Positions 20,317-28,362 of a DNA stretch of 64,000 bases are shown in pieces. The translations under genes were made by a program, and so were the position numbers. The stretch lies in assembly GCF_001546115.1 (NCBI RefSeq), contig NZ_KQ955208.1:624929-688928 (forward strand), written 5' to 3'. The notes below the pieces were generated by a model, which saw nothing but the letters and a program-made list of their open reading frames with translations, was not told the origin of the DNA and did not search any database. Positions within the stretch are counted from its first letter, which is position 1, and the number at the start of each line of letters is the position of its first letter. Source of the stretch: Paracoccus aminovorans. Its GTDB lineage: Bacteria > Pseudomonadota > Alphaproteobacteria > Rhodobacterales > Rhodobacteraceae.

Positions 20317-20733
20317 ATGACCCGCAACATCCTGCTTGCCCTGATGCCTGTCCTGGTCGTCGCAGCCTGCGGCACCCCGCAGGAACAATGCATCAGCCGC
20401 AACACGCGGGAATACCGCACGGTCTCGAACCTGCTGGCCGAGGTCGAGGCGAACCTGGCGCGCGGCTATGCCTGGGAAGAACGCACGGTGAGCCGCACCG
20501 AATGGGACGATTGCCCCTATGTCATCCGCGACAAGGACGGCAATGCGCGCATCGTCAACCGCACTTGCATGCGCGAGGTCGCCGATACCGAACGCTACCG
20601 CGTGCCGATCGACCCGGCGGCCGAGGAACGCAAGCGCGACAACCTCGCCGCCCGCAAGCAGGCGCTGACCCCGAATGCGGCCGCCGCGGTCAAGGCCTGC
20701 AAGGCCGCCTATCCCGAGGAAGACAAGTCCTGA
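20317..20733 (+). CDS. predicted lipoprotein, function unknown
   Basis: A 138-residue protein with a type II signal sequence ending in the lipobox VVAAC (acylated cysteine at residue 18). The mature part is charged and contains three more cysteines (QCIS, DDCPYV, RTCMRE) and a C-terminal KACKAAYPEE. No catalytic motif is recognisable. It is divergent from hemF and convergent with the SDR gene, whose stop lies 10 bases away. Confidence 0.78.
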   Translation: MTRNILLALMPVLVVAACGTPQEQCISRNTREYRTVSNLLAEVEANLARGYAWEERTVSRTEWDDCPYVIRDKDGNARIVNRTCMREVADTERYRVPIDPAAEERKRDNLAARKQALTPNAAAAVKACKAAYPEEDKS

Positions 20734-20743
20734 TAGGCGCGGC

Positions 20744-21553
20744 TCAATAGACGCCGGGCGCCAGCGGGTCGCCCAGGCTGCGTCCGCCATCGACGCGCAG
20801 GATCTGCCCGGTGATGAAGCCCGAGGCCTCGCTGGCCAGAAATTGCACGGTGCCGGCCAGTTCGTCGGCGCCGGCGATGCGGCCCAGGGGCGTCGCCGCG
20901 ATCATGCGGTCGCGCAGGCCGGGATCCTCGCGCAGCTTCAGCTGCATGTTGTTCGACATGATGCTGGCGAAGGCCACGCCGTTCACGCGGATGCGCTGCG
21001 GGGCCAGCGCCGAGGCCAGCGCGCGCGTCGCCTGCGCCTGCGCGGCGCTGGCGATGGAATAGGCCAGCATCTGCGGCTGCGGCCAGTCGGCGGCCAGCGA
21101 GGTCAGGTTGACGATGGCGCCGCTTTGCAGGGGCGGGGTGTCGCCGCTCTCGACCTGGGCCAGCATGCGCTTGGCGACCATCTGCGACAGCCGCAGGCCC
21201 GAGATCATATTCTGGCGCAGCATCTCGGCCAGCATGTCCTCGCTGACCGCCAGCGGATCGCAGCCCTGCACCATGCGATGGGCGTTGACCAGAATGTCCA
21301 CGCGGTCGAAGGCGTCGATGGTGGCCGAGACCAGATTGGCCAGCGTCAGCTTCTGGCCCAGATCGCCGGCAAAGGCACGGATCGGCCCTTCGGCCGCCGC
21401 ATCGGCGCCCAGTTCGGTTTCCAGCGCCGCCTCGTCGCTGTCGGCGAACATGACATTGGCGCCGACCGCGGCGAAATGCCGGGCGATGGCCAGGCCGATG
21501 CCGCGCGCGGCACCGGTGACGATGGCGGTCTTGCCCTGGATCGACAGGCTCAT
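20744..21553 (-). CDS. short-chain dehydrogenase-like protein with atypical active site
   Basis: A 269-residue Rossmann-fold SDR. The cofactor loop TGAARGIGLAIA (about residues 13-24) is intact and the C-terminal FITGQILRVDGGRS is normal. However, the catalytic YxxxK is replaced by YSIAS, so the lysine is absent, and the usual NNAG is VNAHR. The nearby serine (NLTSLAAD) remains. It may therefore bind a nucleotide without normal dehydrogenase activity, or use another mechanism. Its start overlaps the rsmC-like stop by 4 bases. Confidence 0.83.
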   Translation of the reverse strand: MSLSIQGKTAIVTGAARGIGLAIARHFAAVGANVMFADSDEAALETELGADAAAEGPIRAFAGDLGQKLTLANLVSATIDAFDRVDILVNAHRMVQGCDPLAVSEDMLAEMLRQNMISGLRLSQMVAKRMLAQVESGDTPPLQSGAIVNLTSLAADWPQPQMLAYSIASAAQAQATRALASALAPQRIRVNGVAFASIMSNNMQLKLREDPGLRDRMIAATPLGRIAGADELAGTVQFLASEASGFITGQILRVDGGRSLGDPLAPGVY

Positions 21554-22572
21554 CTTCTATGTCCCTTCGGCTGGCCGCGCCCGGCAGCACCGCCGCGACG
21601 CGCGCCGGTGGCGGTCAGGATCTTGAAGCGCGCATCGCCGCCCAGTTCGGCCACATCGGCAAAGCTGTCCCTCAGCACCTGCTCATAGGGCAGGTGCCGG
21701 TTCGCCACCATCCACAGCCGCCCCGCCCCGGTCAGCAGCCCGGCGGCGGCACGGATGAAGCCGGCACCGATGCGCGGGTCGGCCGCGCGGCCGTCGTGAA
21801 AGGGCGGGTTCATGATCACGCCGTTCACCGGCTCGGGCAGGCGGAAATCCAGCGCATCGGCCCAGTGGAACTGCGCGCGCGGATCGGTCACGTTGCGGCG
21901 CGCGCAATCCAGCGCCGTGGCATCGGCCTCGACCAGATGCAGCGTACCGACGCCGGGATGGGTCAGGATCTGCGCCGAGAGCCAGCCCCAGCCCGCGCCC
22001 AGATCGACGATCCGGCTCGGCAGCTTTTCCGGCAAGGCCGCTGCCAGCGCCTGCGAGGCCGGGTCCGGCCCGTCGGCCGAGAACACCCCCGGCCGCGTCA
22101 CCATGCCGGGCGCGGCCAGGTGATCCTGCGCCGCCCAGTCCTCGGGCAGCCAGCCCGGCTCGGGCAGCGTCAGGCGAAAGATCTTGCCATGGCCGCGCGA
22201 TTCGATCCCGTCGACCGGGGCAAGGCCGCGCATCTCTTTCAGCACGGCGTCGATGCCATCGGTCTTTTGCCCGTCGATCCACAGCGCGGCGCCGGGCGAC
22301 AGCCGCGAGGCCGCCTCAGCGATGCGGGCGCGCGCCTCGGCCCGGGCGCGCGGCAGGAACACCACCGCCGCGTCGAAGGAGCCCGAGGCCGCGGTCACGA
22401 CATCGAAACCCCGCGCCTTCAGCGCCTGGTGGTCGGGAAAGAACCCCTGCACGACCTGCGTCCGCGCGGCGTCGAAAGGGAAAAGGTCCGTGTCGGCGCC
22501 GGCACCCAGCAACAACAGGCGACCCTCGGGCGGCTCACCGCCAAAGACAAGTTCCAGCCGTGATCCAGCCAA
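21550..22572 (-). CDS. class I SAM-dependent methyltransferase, RsmC-like
   Basis: A 340-residue protein with a degenerate N-terminal methyltransferase-like half and a catalytic C-terminal half. The SAM motif is IVDLGAGWGWLSAQIL (about residues 187-202) and the target-base motif IV is MNPPFHDG (about 254-261). This two-part layout and NPPF motif are those of RsmC/RlmG, which make m2G in rRNA (RsmC: G1207 of 16S). The start is a TTG at 22572, 3 bases after the clpS stop; no ATG lies nearby. It is probably in one operon with clpS and the SDR. Confidence 0.85.
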   Translation of the reverse strand: MAGSRLELVFGGEPPEGRLLLLGAGADTDLFPFDAARTQVVQGFFPDHQALKARGFDVVTAASGSFDAAVVFLPRARAEARARIAEAASRLSPGAALWIDGQKTDGIDAVLKEMRGLAPVDGIESRGHGKIFRLTLPEPGWLPEDWAAQDHLAAPGMVTRPGVFSADGPDPASQALAAALPEKLPSRIVDLGAGWGWLSAQILTHPGVGTLHLVEADATALDCARRNVTDPRAQFHWADALDFRLPEPVNGVIMNPPFHDGRAADPRIGAGFIRAAAGLLTGAGRLWMVANRHLPYEQVLRDSFADVAELGGDARFKILTATGARRGGAAGRGQPKGHRR

Positions 22573-22575
22573 TTT

Positions 22576-22893
22576 CTACTCTTTTTCCATGGTGCATTGC
22601 AGCGGATGCTGCTGACGGCGGGCAAGTTCCATCACCTGCGCCACCTTGGTTTCCGCGATCTCGTGCGAGAACACGCCGACCACCGCCACCCCCTTGCGAT
22701 GCACGGTCAGCATGATCTCGATCGCCTGGCCGTGGGTCATGCTGAACAGCCGCTCGAGCACATGGACGACGAACTCCATCGGCGTGAAATCGTCGTTCAG
22801 CAGCAACACCTTGTACATCGGCGGCCGTTTCGTGCGGGGGCGGGTCTTGACCCCCAGCTCGACCTCGTCGCGGTCTCCGGGTGAGTTGGTCAT
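22576..22893 (-). CDS. clpS: ATP-dependent Clp protease adaptor ClpS
   Basis: A 105-residue N-degron adaptor that delivers N-end rule substrates to ClpAP. The core is [20 protein letters not shown], with the substrate-pocket ND and DFTPMEFV residues and the [19 protein letters not shown] segment. The N-terminal 25 residues are disordered and charged, as usual. clpA is not adjacent. The start MTNSPGDRD is picked by homology; upstream sequence is AT-richer promoter DNA shared with the divergent carboxypeptidase gene. Confidence 0.96.
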   Translation of the reverse strand: MTNSPGDRDEVELGVKTRPRTKRPPMYKVLLLNDDFTPMEFVVHVLERLFSMTHGQAIEIMLTVHRKGVAVVGVFSHEIAETKVAQVMELARRQQHPLQCTMEKE

Positions 22894-23091
22894 CTGCGGT
22901 CTGGTCACGAGGCTTGCAACAGGATGGGAACGGTTCTGCGACCGAATATAGGCACTTTCCCCCCGGTTGGTAAGCCCCGCCCTGGGGGCGCCGCCGCAAG
23001 GGGCATGCAACCGCCGGCAGATTGCGCGCCACGGCCCCAAACTTACGGTTTCCGTGCGCAGGAATGCGTGTTATTGTCACTTTATTAATGA

Positions 23092-23116
23092 AGGGCCCGC
23101 ATAATGAACGGGCCCT
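23092..23116 (+). terminator. perfect hairpin in the leader of the carboxypeptidase gene
   Basis: AGGGCCCG, 9-nt AT-rich loop, CGGGCCCT, 23 bases before the GTG start. No T-run follows. It could be a leader structure, an attenuator, or a stabilising element; calling it a terminator is a guess from shape only. Confidence 0.4.
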
Positions 23117-23138
23117 CAGAGGCAGAAAGACCGGGACC

Positions 23139-24842
23139 GTGAGCAGAATCAGCAAGAATGTCCGCTTGGGACTGATGATCCTATTGGCATGGGCCATGCC
23201 CATGGCCGTTGCAGCGGCGCCTTTCGCGGCCTTCGTCATGGATGCGCGCACGGGGCAGGAGATCTATTCGCAGAACGCCGACACGCGGCTGCATCCCGCC
23301 TCGCTGACCAAGATGATGACGCTTTACCTGGCCTTCAACGCCATCGAGCGCGGCCAGGTGCGGCTGGACAGCAAGTTCCTGGTGTCGAGCCATGCCGCCT
23401 CGCAGCCGCCGTCGCGGCTGGGGCTGAAGCCGGGGCAGCGGATCGAGCTGCGCTATCTGATCCGCGCCGCGGCAGTGAAATCCGCCAATGACGCCGCCAC
23501 CGTGATCGGCGAAGGCCTGGCGGGCTCCGAGCCGAAATTCGCCGCGCAGATGACGCAGATGGCGCGCGCGCTCGGCATGCGCAACTCGAATTTCCGCAAC
23601 GCCAACGGGTTGACGACCGAGGGGCATTATTCCACCGCCCGCGACATGTCGATCCTGGGCCGGCGGCTGTTCTACGATTTCCCGCAATATTACTCGATCT
23701 TCTCGCGCCGCTCGGCGGATGCCGGCATCGCCACGGTGTCGAGCACCAACCGCCGTTTCCTCGACAGCTACGAGGGCGCGGACGGGATCAAGACCGGCTA
23801 TACCCGCGCGGCGGGGTTCAACCTGACCGCCTCGGCCAAGCGCGGCTCCAAGCGCATCGTGGCGACGGTGCTGGGCGGCAATTCGACCGCGCATCGCAAC
23901 GCGGTGATGGCGCAGCTGCTGGATGCCGGTTTCGGAAAGGCCCCCACCCGTGTGCGTGAGGTAAAGCCCGCCCCGCCGCAGCTCGTGGCCGAGAAGAAGG
24001 TGCGCCGCACGGTGCAGGTCGCGACCGTGGTGCCGACGAGCCCCGGCGCCGCCGCATCCTCGGTGCAGCTCTCGGCCTCGGACCGGCCGGTGGCGCGGGC
24101 TTCGACCGCGGCGGTGGTGACCCCGGCGGCGATCTCGGCGGCGGTGTCGCGCGCCCAGGCCAGGGCTGGTTCGCGCGCCACGGGCGATGCCGGCACGCTG
24201 GCCGCCAGCGCCCGGCCGAACCGCAAGCCCGGCGCGGGCCCCGTCGCCAATGCCGCCGTCGATCCAGAGGTGCTGGCCCGGGCCGCCCGCCCCGCGGCGC
24301 GCCCGGAAGAAGGCGACGCCTCCGAAGCGATGGCCGAGCCGGTGCAAAGCCAGCCGGCCGCGAACCGGATCGACGCGGTCCGCCCTGCCCCGGCGCCGCG
24401 CGGCGACCGGTCGGCCAGCTTGGCGCCCGCCGATACGGCCGGCTCCGCCTCGCTGTTCGTGCAAAGCACCGCGCCGCAGCCGGAAAGCCTGGCGCTGCTG
24501 GCCTCGCCTGCGCCCGAGCGGCGTTCGGAAACCATCATCCTAGCCTCGCTGGAGCCTGAGGAAGCCGCGCCCGAGGCGACCGAGATCGTCTCGCGCGGAA
24601 CCGGCGGCGGCAAGGGCTGGGGCGTGACCCTGGGCCTGTTTCGCTCGCAGCGCGAGGCGGAACAGTTGCTGTTGAAGACGGCGCTGCAGGAAAGCGCCGC
24701 GCTGGGCAGCGCGGTCAGCCGCGTCGCCAATACCAAGCGCGGCTTCGAGGCGAATTTCGTCGGCATGGCGAAAGAGACCGCCGAATTGGCCTGTGACCGC
24801 CTGGCCGCGCGGCAGCAGGACTGCACGGTGGTTGGTCCCTGA
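23139..24842 (+). CDS. D-alanyl-D-alanine carboxypeptidase (PBP5/6 family) with C-terminal SPOR domain
   Basis: A 567-residue periplasmic enzyme that trims the terminal D-Ala of peptidoglycan stem peptides. A signal peptide (residues 1-26) is followed by the SxxK motif S55-K58 (ASLTKM), SxN at 115-117 (KSANDAA) and KTG at 218-220 (GIKTGYTRA). A long Ala/Pro-rich linker (about 310-490) leads to a C-terminal SPOR domain (about 490-567, KGWGVTLGLFRSQREAEQL) that binds denuded septal glycan and should target it to division sites. GTG is taken as start since the upstream ATG codons lie within or before the leader hairpin. Confidence 0.9.
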   Translation: MSRISKNVRLGLMILLAWAMPMAVAAAPFAAFVMDARTGQEIYSQNADTRLHPASLTKMMTLYLAFNAIERGQVRLDSKFLVSSHAASQPPSRLGLKPGQRIELRYLIRAAAVKSANDAATVIGEGLAGSEPKFAAQMTQMARALGMRNSNFRNANGLTTEGHYSTARDMSILGRRLFYDFPQYYSIFSRRSADAGIATVSSTNRRFLDSYEGADGIKTGYTRAAGFNLTASAKRGSKRIVATVLGGNSTAHRNAVMAQLLDAGFGKAPTRVREVKPAPPQLVAEKKVRRTVQVATVVPTSPGAAASSVQLSASDRPVARASTAAVVTPAAISAAVSRAQARAGSRATGDAGTLAASARPNRKPGAGPVANAAVDPEVLARAARPAARPEEGDASEAMAEPVQSQPAANRIDAVRPAPAPRGDRSASLAPADTAGSASLFVQSTAPQPESLALLASPAPERRSETIILASLEPEEAAPEATEIVSRGTGGGKGWGVTLGLFRSQREAEQLLLKTALQESAALGSAVSRVANTKRGFEANFVGMAKETAELACDRLAARQQDCTVVGP

Positions 24843-24897
24843 TTGCCGGATCGACCACGGGGCCGATGAACTCTGATCCGCATGAGCGCTGCAAAGT

Positions 24898-24926
24898 CCC
24901 GGTCGAGAGGCCGGGATTTGTCTTTC
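24898..24926 (+). terminator. probable terminator of the carboxypeptidase gene
   Basis: CCCGGT/GCCGGG stem with a 6-nt loop followed by ATTTGTCTTT, 55 bases after the stop codon. Confidence 0.55.
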
Positions 24927-25524
24927 GAGCGCCTTGGCTTGTTCCGGGCACTTTGCTTGGCCGCCGGACTCGGGCAGCCTCAGGGCTTCGGCTTGCGCAC
25001 CGGCATTTCCTTGGCTTGCTTGGTCACAGGACTTCGGCAGCGTCAGCAGGCTGCTGAAAATGGCAGAGCTTGGGCCGGCAACCGCGAAACCGACGCGATT
25101 CGACCAGAAATGCCCATTCCCAAGCCGAGTCTGACCGAGTCCGGAACGATTTGCGCCACAGCACCTTTTCCGGCAGCTGACAGGGACGGCATGTGGTCCT
25201 GAGCCTCTGCGCTTCCTGACCGGCATGGCGGTGGGCGGCAGGCAGCCGGTCGATTACGCGATGATGGCGGTTCGGCATAAGACGCGCCTTATGCTATGCC
25301 ACGGGCTGACTGAAGGAAGACCGCCCAAAGCATGATGGTGCGAAACGGCGAACCGCTTACTTGCAACGCGCGCCTTGCGTGCCACGATCATCCGAGAGGG
25401 CGATTTGCCCGGGTTGGCTCTGCGAGAAGGTAACGCTTTCAGAAAGGAGAGACGCCCCGGAGCTCTGCGGTCGGTTGTCCGGCCCTACCCCGCTTCCGGT
25501 GCGCCGATACCCCCGCTTTTCGGC
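24927..25524. other. 598-base region with no supported gene
   Basis: Short open frames here lack normal codon bias and ribosome sites, and GC content looks lower than in the flanks. It contains a small inverted repeat GCATAAG/CTTATGC at 25275-25294. The piece with CAGCAGGCTGCTGAAA near 25050 resembles ends of some insertion sequences, but no transposase fragment could be read. It may be a worn mobile-element scar. This is a weak inference. Confidence 0.4.
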
Positions 25525-25683
25525 TCAGGGCTTGGGATGGTCGTCCCATTCCTGGCTGAGGATGCGCTCGGCGTCGCCCTTGGGATCCTCGTATTGCCGG
25601 CCGCGCAGGGCCCAGACAAAGGCCAGAAGGCCCAGCGTGCCCAGGCCCAGGGAAACCGGAATCAGGATGCTGAGGACTTCCAT
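25525..25683 (-). CDS. ccoS: cbb3-type cytochrome oxidase assembly protein CcoS
   Basis: A 52-residue membrane protein read directly from the sequence. It begins MEVLSILIPVSLGLGTLGLL, has one membrane helix (about residues 4-24) and then the CcoS signature WALRGRQYEDPKGDAERIL, ending DDHPKP. CcoS is needed to insert heme b and copper into CcoN. It lies 11 bases after ccoI on the same strand with a GGGAGA site before the ATG. It is the last gene of ccoGHIS. Confidence 0.93.
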   Translation of the reverse strand: MEVLSILIPVSLGLGTLGLLAFVWALRGRQYEDPKGDAERILSQEWDDHPKP

Positions 25684-25694
25684 GGCAATTCTCC

Positions 25695-27893
25695 CTAGCG
25701 CAGCCGCAAGGCGTTCAGCGTTACGCTGATCGAACTCAGCGACATGGCCAGCGCCGCCATCAGCGGCGTCGCGAGACCCGCGATGGCAAAGGGCACCGCG
25801 ACGACATTATAGCCCAGCGAAATCGCGAAATTCTCCTTGATCCGCGCGCGCGCACGGCGGGCGACGTCCAGCGCCTCGGCCACCGGGGCAAGGTCGCTGC
25901 CCATCAGCACGATGTCCGAGGCGGTGCGGGCCGCATCCAGCGCCGAGGCGGGCGAGATCGAGACATGCGCCTCGGCCAGCGCGGCGGTATCGTTGAGACC
26001 GTCGCCGACCATCAGCACATGCCGCCCTTCACTGCCCAACGCGCGAACGGCCTCGGCCTTGTCGAGCGGCGTCACCCCGGCGCGCCATTCGGCTATGCCG
26101 AGCCGCGCCGCCAGATCCTCGACCACCGGCGCCGCATCGCCGGACAGCAGCAGCACGCGCTGCCGCCGCGCCAGCAGCCGGGCGACGCAGGCCTCGGCGC
26201 CCGGACGCAGCCGGTCGGAAAACTCCAGCCGGATCGGGGCACCCTGCCCCAGGTCCAGCCAGCTGGCCGAAAGCCGCGCGTCGCCATGGCTGGCGCCCAG
26301 CCAGTCGGCGCGGCCCAGCCGGAGCCCGCGGTCCTGCCAGCGCCCGGCGATGCCGTAACCCGGCACCTCGCGCAGGTCGTCCAGGGCCGCCGGCTGCGTG
26401 CCCGCCTCGGCCAGCGCCTGGGCCAGGGCCTGCGACAGCGGGTGGCCCGACCCTTGGGCCAGCGCCATGGCCAGCGGCCGGGCCTCGACCGGGATCGGCG
26501 CCAGCGAGACCAGCTGCGGCACGCCCATGGTCAGCGTCCCGGTCTTGTCGAAGACCACGCAATCGACATCGGCCAGCCGCTCCAGCGCCGTGCCGTCCTT
26601 GATCAGCATGCCGCGCCGGAACAGCCGCCCCGAGGCCGCGGTGATCACCGCCGGCACCGCCAGGCCCAGGGCGCAGGGGCAGGTGATGATCAGCACCGCC
26701 GCGGCGACGTTCACCGCCAGCCGCAGGTCATGCGTGGCCAGATACCAGCCGAGGAAGCTGCAGAAGGCCATCAGATGCACCAGCGGCGAATAAAGCCGCG
26801 AGGCCCGGTCGGCGAGACCGGTGTAATGCCCGCGCGCCGATTCCGCCGCCGCGACCAGCGCCGTCAGCCGCGCGAGCGAGCTGTCGCGCCCGGCCGCCGT
26901 CACGCGCAGGACCAGGGGCCCGGTCAGGTTCACCTCGCCTGCCGACAGCGCCATGCCCGGCGCGGCCGCGACCGGGATGCTTTCGCCGGTCAGCAGCGCG
27001 CGGTCGATCTCGCTGCGGCCTTCGGTGATCTCGCCATCGGCGGGCACGCGGGCGCCCGGGCGGATGCGGATCAGGTCGCCCGGCACCAGCTCGGCCACTG
27101 GCACCGGCTCCTCCCCCGCCGCGGTCAGGCGAAAGGCGCGCGGCACCTCGAGCGCGGTCAGTTCCTCGGCGGCGGAACGCGCCACGGCGCGGGTGCGGTA
27201 GTCCAGGTAGCGGCCGATCAGCAGGAAGAAGCACAGCATCACCGCTGCGTCGAAATAGGCGTGATGGCCGGAATGCACCGTCTCATAGACCGAGATCGCC
27301 GAGGCCAGCACCAGCGCCAGCGAGATCGGCACGTCCATGCCCAGCCGGCCGTGGCACAAGGCCCGCCAGGCGCTGGCAAAGAAGGGCTGGCCGGCAAAGG
27401 CCACCGTCGGCAGCGCGATGGCGCCCGAGATCCAGTGGAACAGGTCGCGGGTGGCGGCGTCGGCCCCCGACCAGACCGCGACGGACAGGATCATGATGTT
27501 CATCATCGCGAAACCCGAGACGCCGATGCGCATCAGGATGTCGCGGCCCTGCCGGTCGGCGGCGCTGGCCGACAGCGCGGCGGGGTCGAGTTCATGCGCC
27601 TCGTAGCCGATGGATTCGACGACCGGGATCAGCTCGGCGGCACTCATGCCCGGGGCGTCCACCGTCACCCGGCGCAGGGTCAGGTTCACCCGCGCCGCGC
27701 GCACGCCGGGATGGCGGGTCAGCACCCGCTCGACATCGGTGATGCAGGTCGCGCAATGGATGGTCGGCAGCGACAGGATCACATCGGCCTGCCCGCCCCG
27801 CGCATCGGCCAGGCGCTGCGCCAGGGGCGCCGCGTCGCAGGCCGGGCAGGCCGAGAGCCGCAGTTCGTGGTCGTGCAGGGTGGCGTCGGCCAT
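25695..27893 (-). CDS. ccoI: copper-translocating P1B-type ATPase CcoI (FixI)
   Basis: A 732-residue copper exporter of the CopA2/FixI type, which supplies copper for the CcoN binuclear centre rather than giving copper tolerance. It has an N-terminal CPAC pair (C16, C19), a heavy-metal domain with CATC (C47, C50), the membrane CPC in TCPCALGLAVP, the phosphorylation motif DKTGTLT, and GDGLNDTAAL in the hinge. The start MADATLHDHEL is 1 base after the ccoH stop. Order ccoG-H-I-S is conserved and the operon has an FNR box upstream of ccoG. Confidence 0.97.
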   Translation of the reverse strand: MADATLHDHELRLSACPACDAAPLAQRLADARGGQADVILSLPTIHCATCITDVERVLTRHPGVRAARVNLTLRRVTVDAPGMSAAELIPVVESIGYEAHELDPAALSASAADRQGRDILMRIGVSGFAMMNIMILSVAVWSGADAATRDLFHWISGAIALPTVAFAGQPFFASAWRALCHGRLGMDVPISLALVLASAISVYETVHSGHHAYFDAAVMLCFFLLIGRYLDYRTRAVARSAAEELTALEVPRAFRLTAAGEEPVPVAELVPGDLIRIRPGARVPADGEITEGRSEIDRALLTGESIPVAAAPGMALSAGEVNLTGPLVLRVTAAGRDSSLARLTALVAAAESARGHYTGLADRASRLYSPLVHLMAFCSFLGWYLATHDLRLAVNVAAAVLIITCPCALGLAVPAVITAASGRLFRRGMLIKDGTALERLADVDCVVFDKTGTLTMGVPQLVSLAPIPVEARPLAMALAQGSGHPLSQALAQALAEAGTQPAALDDLREVPGYGIAGRWQDRGLRLGRADWLGASHGDARLSASWLDLGQGAPIRLEFSDRLRPGAEACVARLLARRQRVLLLSGDAAPVVEDLAARLGIAEWRAGVTPLDKAEAVRALGSEGRHVLMVGDGLNDTAALAEAHVSISPASALDAARTASDIVLMGSDLAPVAEALDVARRARARIKENFAISLGYNVVAVPFAIAGLATPLMAALAMSLSSISVTLNALRLR

Positions 27894-27894
27894 C

Positions 27895-28362
27895 TCAGTT
27901 CACCCGGTTGCCGTGGTAGTGGTCGATGCGCTGGCGAAACACCGTGCCGTCGGGCGCCGTCGCCACCAGGTGGATGTTCCACAGCCCCGGCGCCAGATGC
28001 AACGGCGCGCGGAACAGCCCGCCGGCATAGGTGAAGGCCGGGTGCTGGTCCTCGCGCACATGGGTCGGGCGGCCGATGGTCACGTCCAGCGTCCGGACCG
28101 GGGCCGGATTGCCCTGGGCATCGCGGATCACCAGCACCAGCTCGCGCCCGTCGTAGTCAGGCGTCACGGTCCAGTCCAGCGCCTGCTGGGCCGCGCGCTC
28201 GCGGTCGAAGGTCTGCGAGGCGACATAGCTGTTCTTGACCTCGAGCCCCGGGAAGGTGCCGACCGCCTTGACGGCCATGAAGACATTGACCGCGATGATG
28301 GTGCCGAAGGCCGCGAGGGTAATCAGCAGCACATGCCGGCCGGTCAGTTCGCGCGCCATCAT
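27895..28362 (-). CDS. ccoH: cbb3 oxidase assembly protein CcoH (FixH)
   Basis: A 155-residue protein with one N-terminal membrane helix (about residues 11-32) and a periplasmic domain of the FixH family, including VKNSYVASQTFDRERAAQ and PGLWNIHLVATAPDG. CcoH is a stable or assembly partner of CcoN-CcoP. The first ATG of the ATGATG pair overlaps the ccoG stop (ATGA), so translation is coupled; the second ATG is one codon later. Confidence 0.94.
   Translation of the reverse strand: MMARELTGRHVLLITLAAFGTIIAVNVFMAVKAVGTFPGLEVKNSYVASQTFDRERAAQQALDWTVTPDYDGRELVLVIRDAQGNPAPVRTLDVTIGRPTHVREDQHPAFTYAGGLFRAPLHLAPGLWNIHLVATAPDGTVFRQRIDHYHGNRVN

Noticed and set aside
24882-25202. 106-codon plus-strand frame and its neighbours downstream of the carboxypeptidase
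   Set aside because: Overlapping frames of equal quality on both strands, no ribosome site and no codon bias.
25965-28034. 689-codon plus-strand open frame over ccoI and ccoH
   Set aside because: The composition (Arg, Gln, His, Gly) is that of an antisense shadow; the minus-strand ccoI has all P-type ATPase motifs in the same interval.
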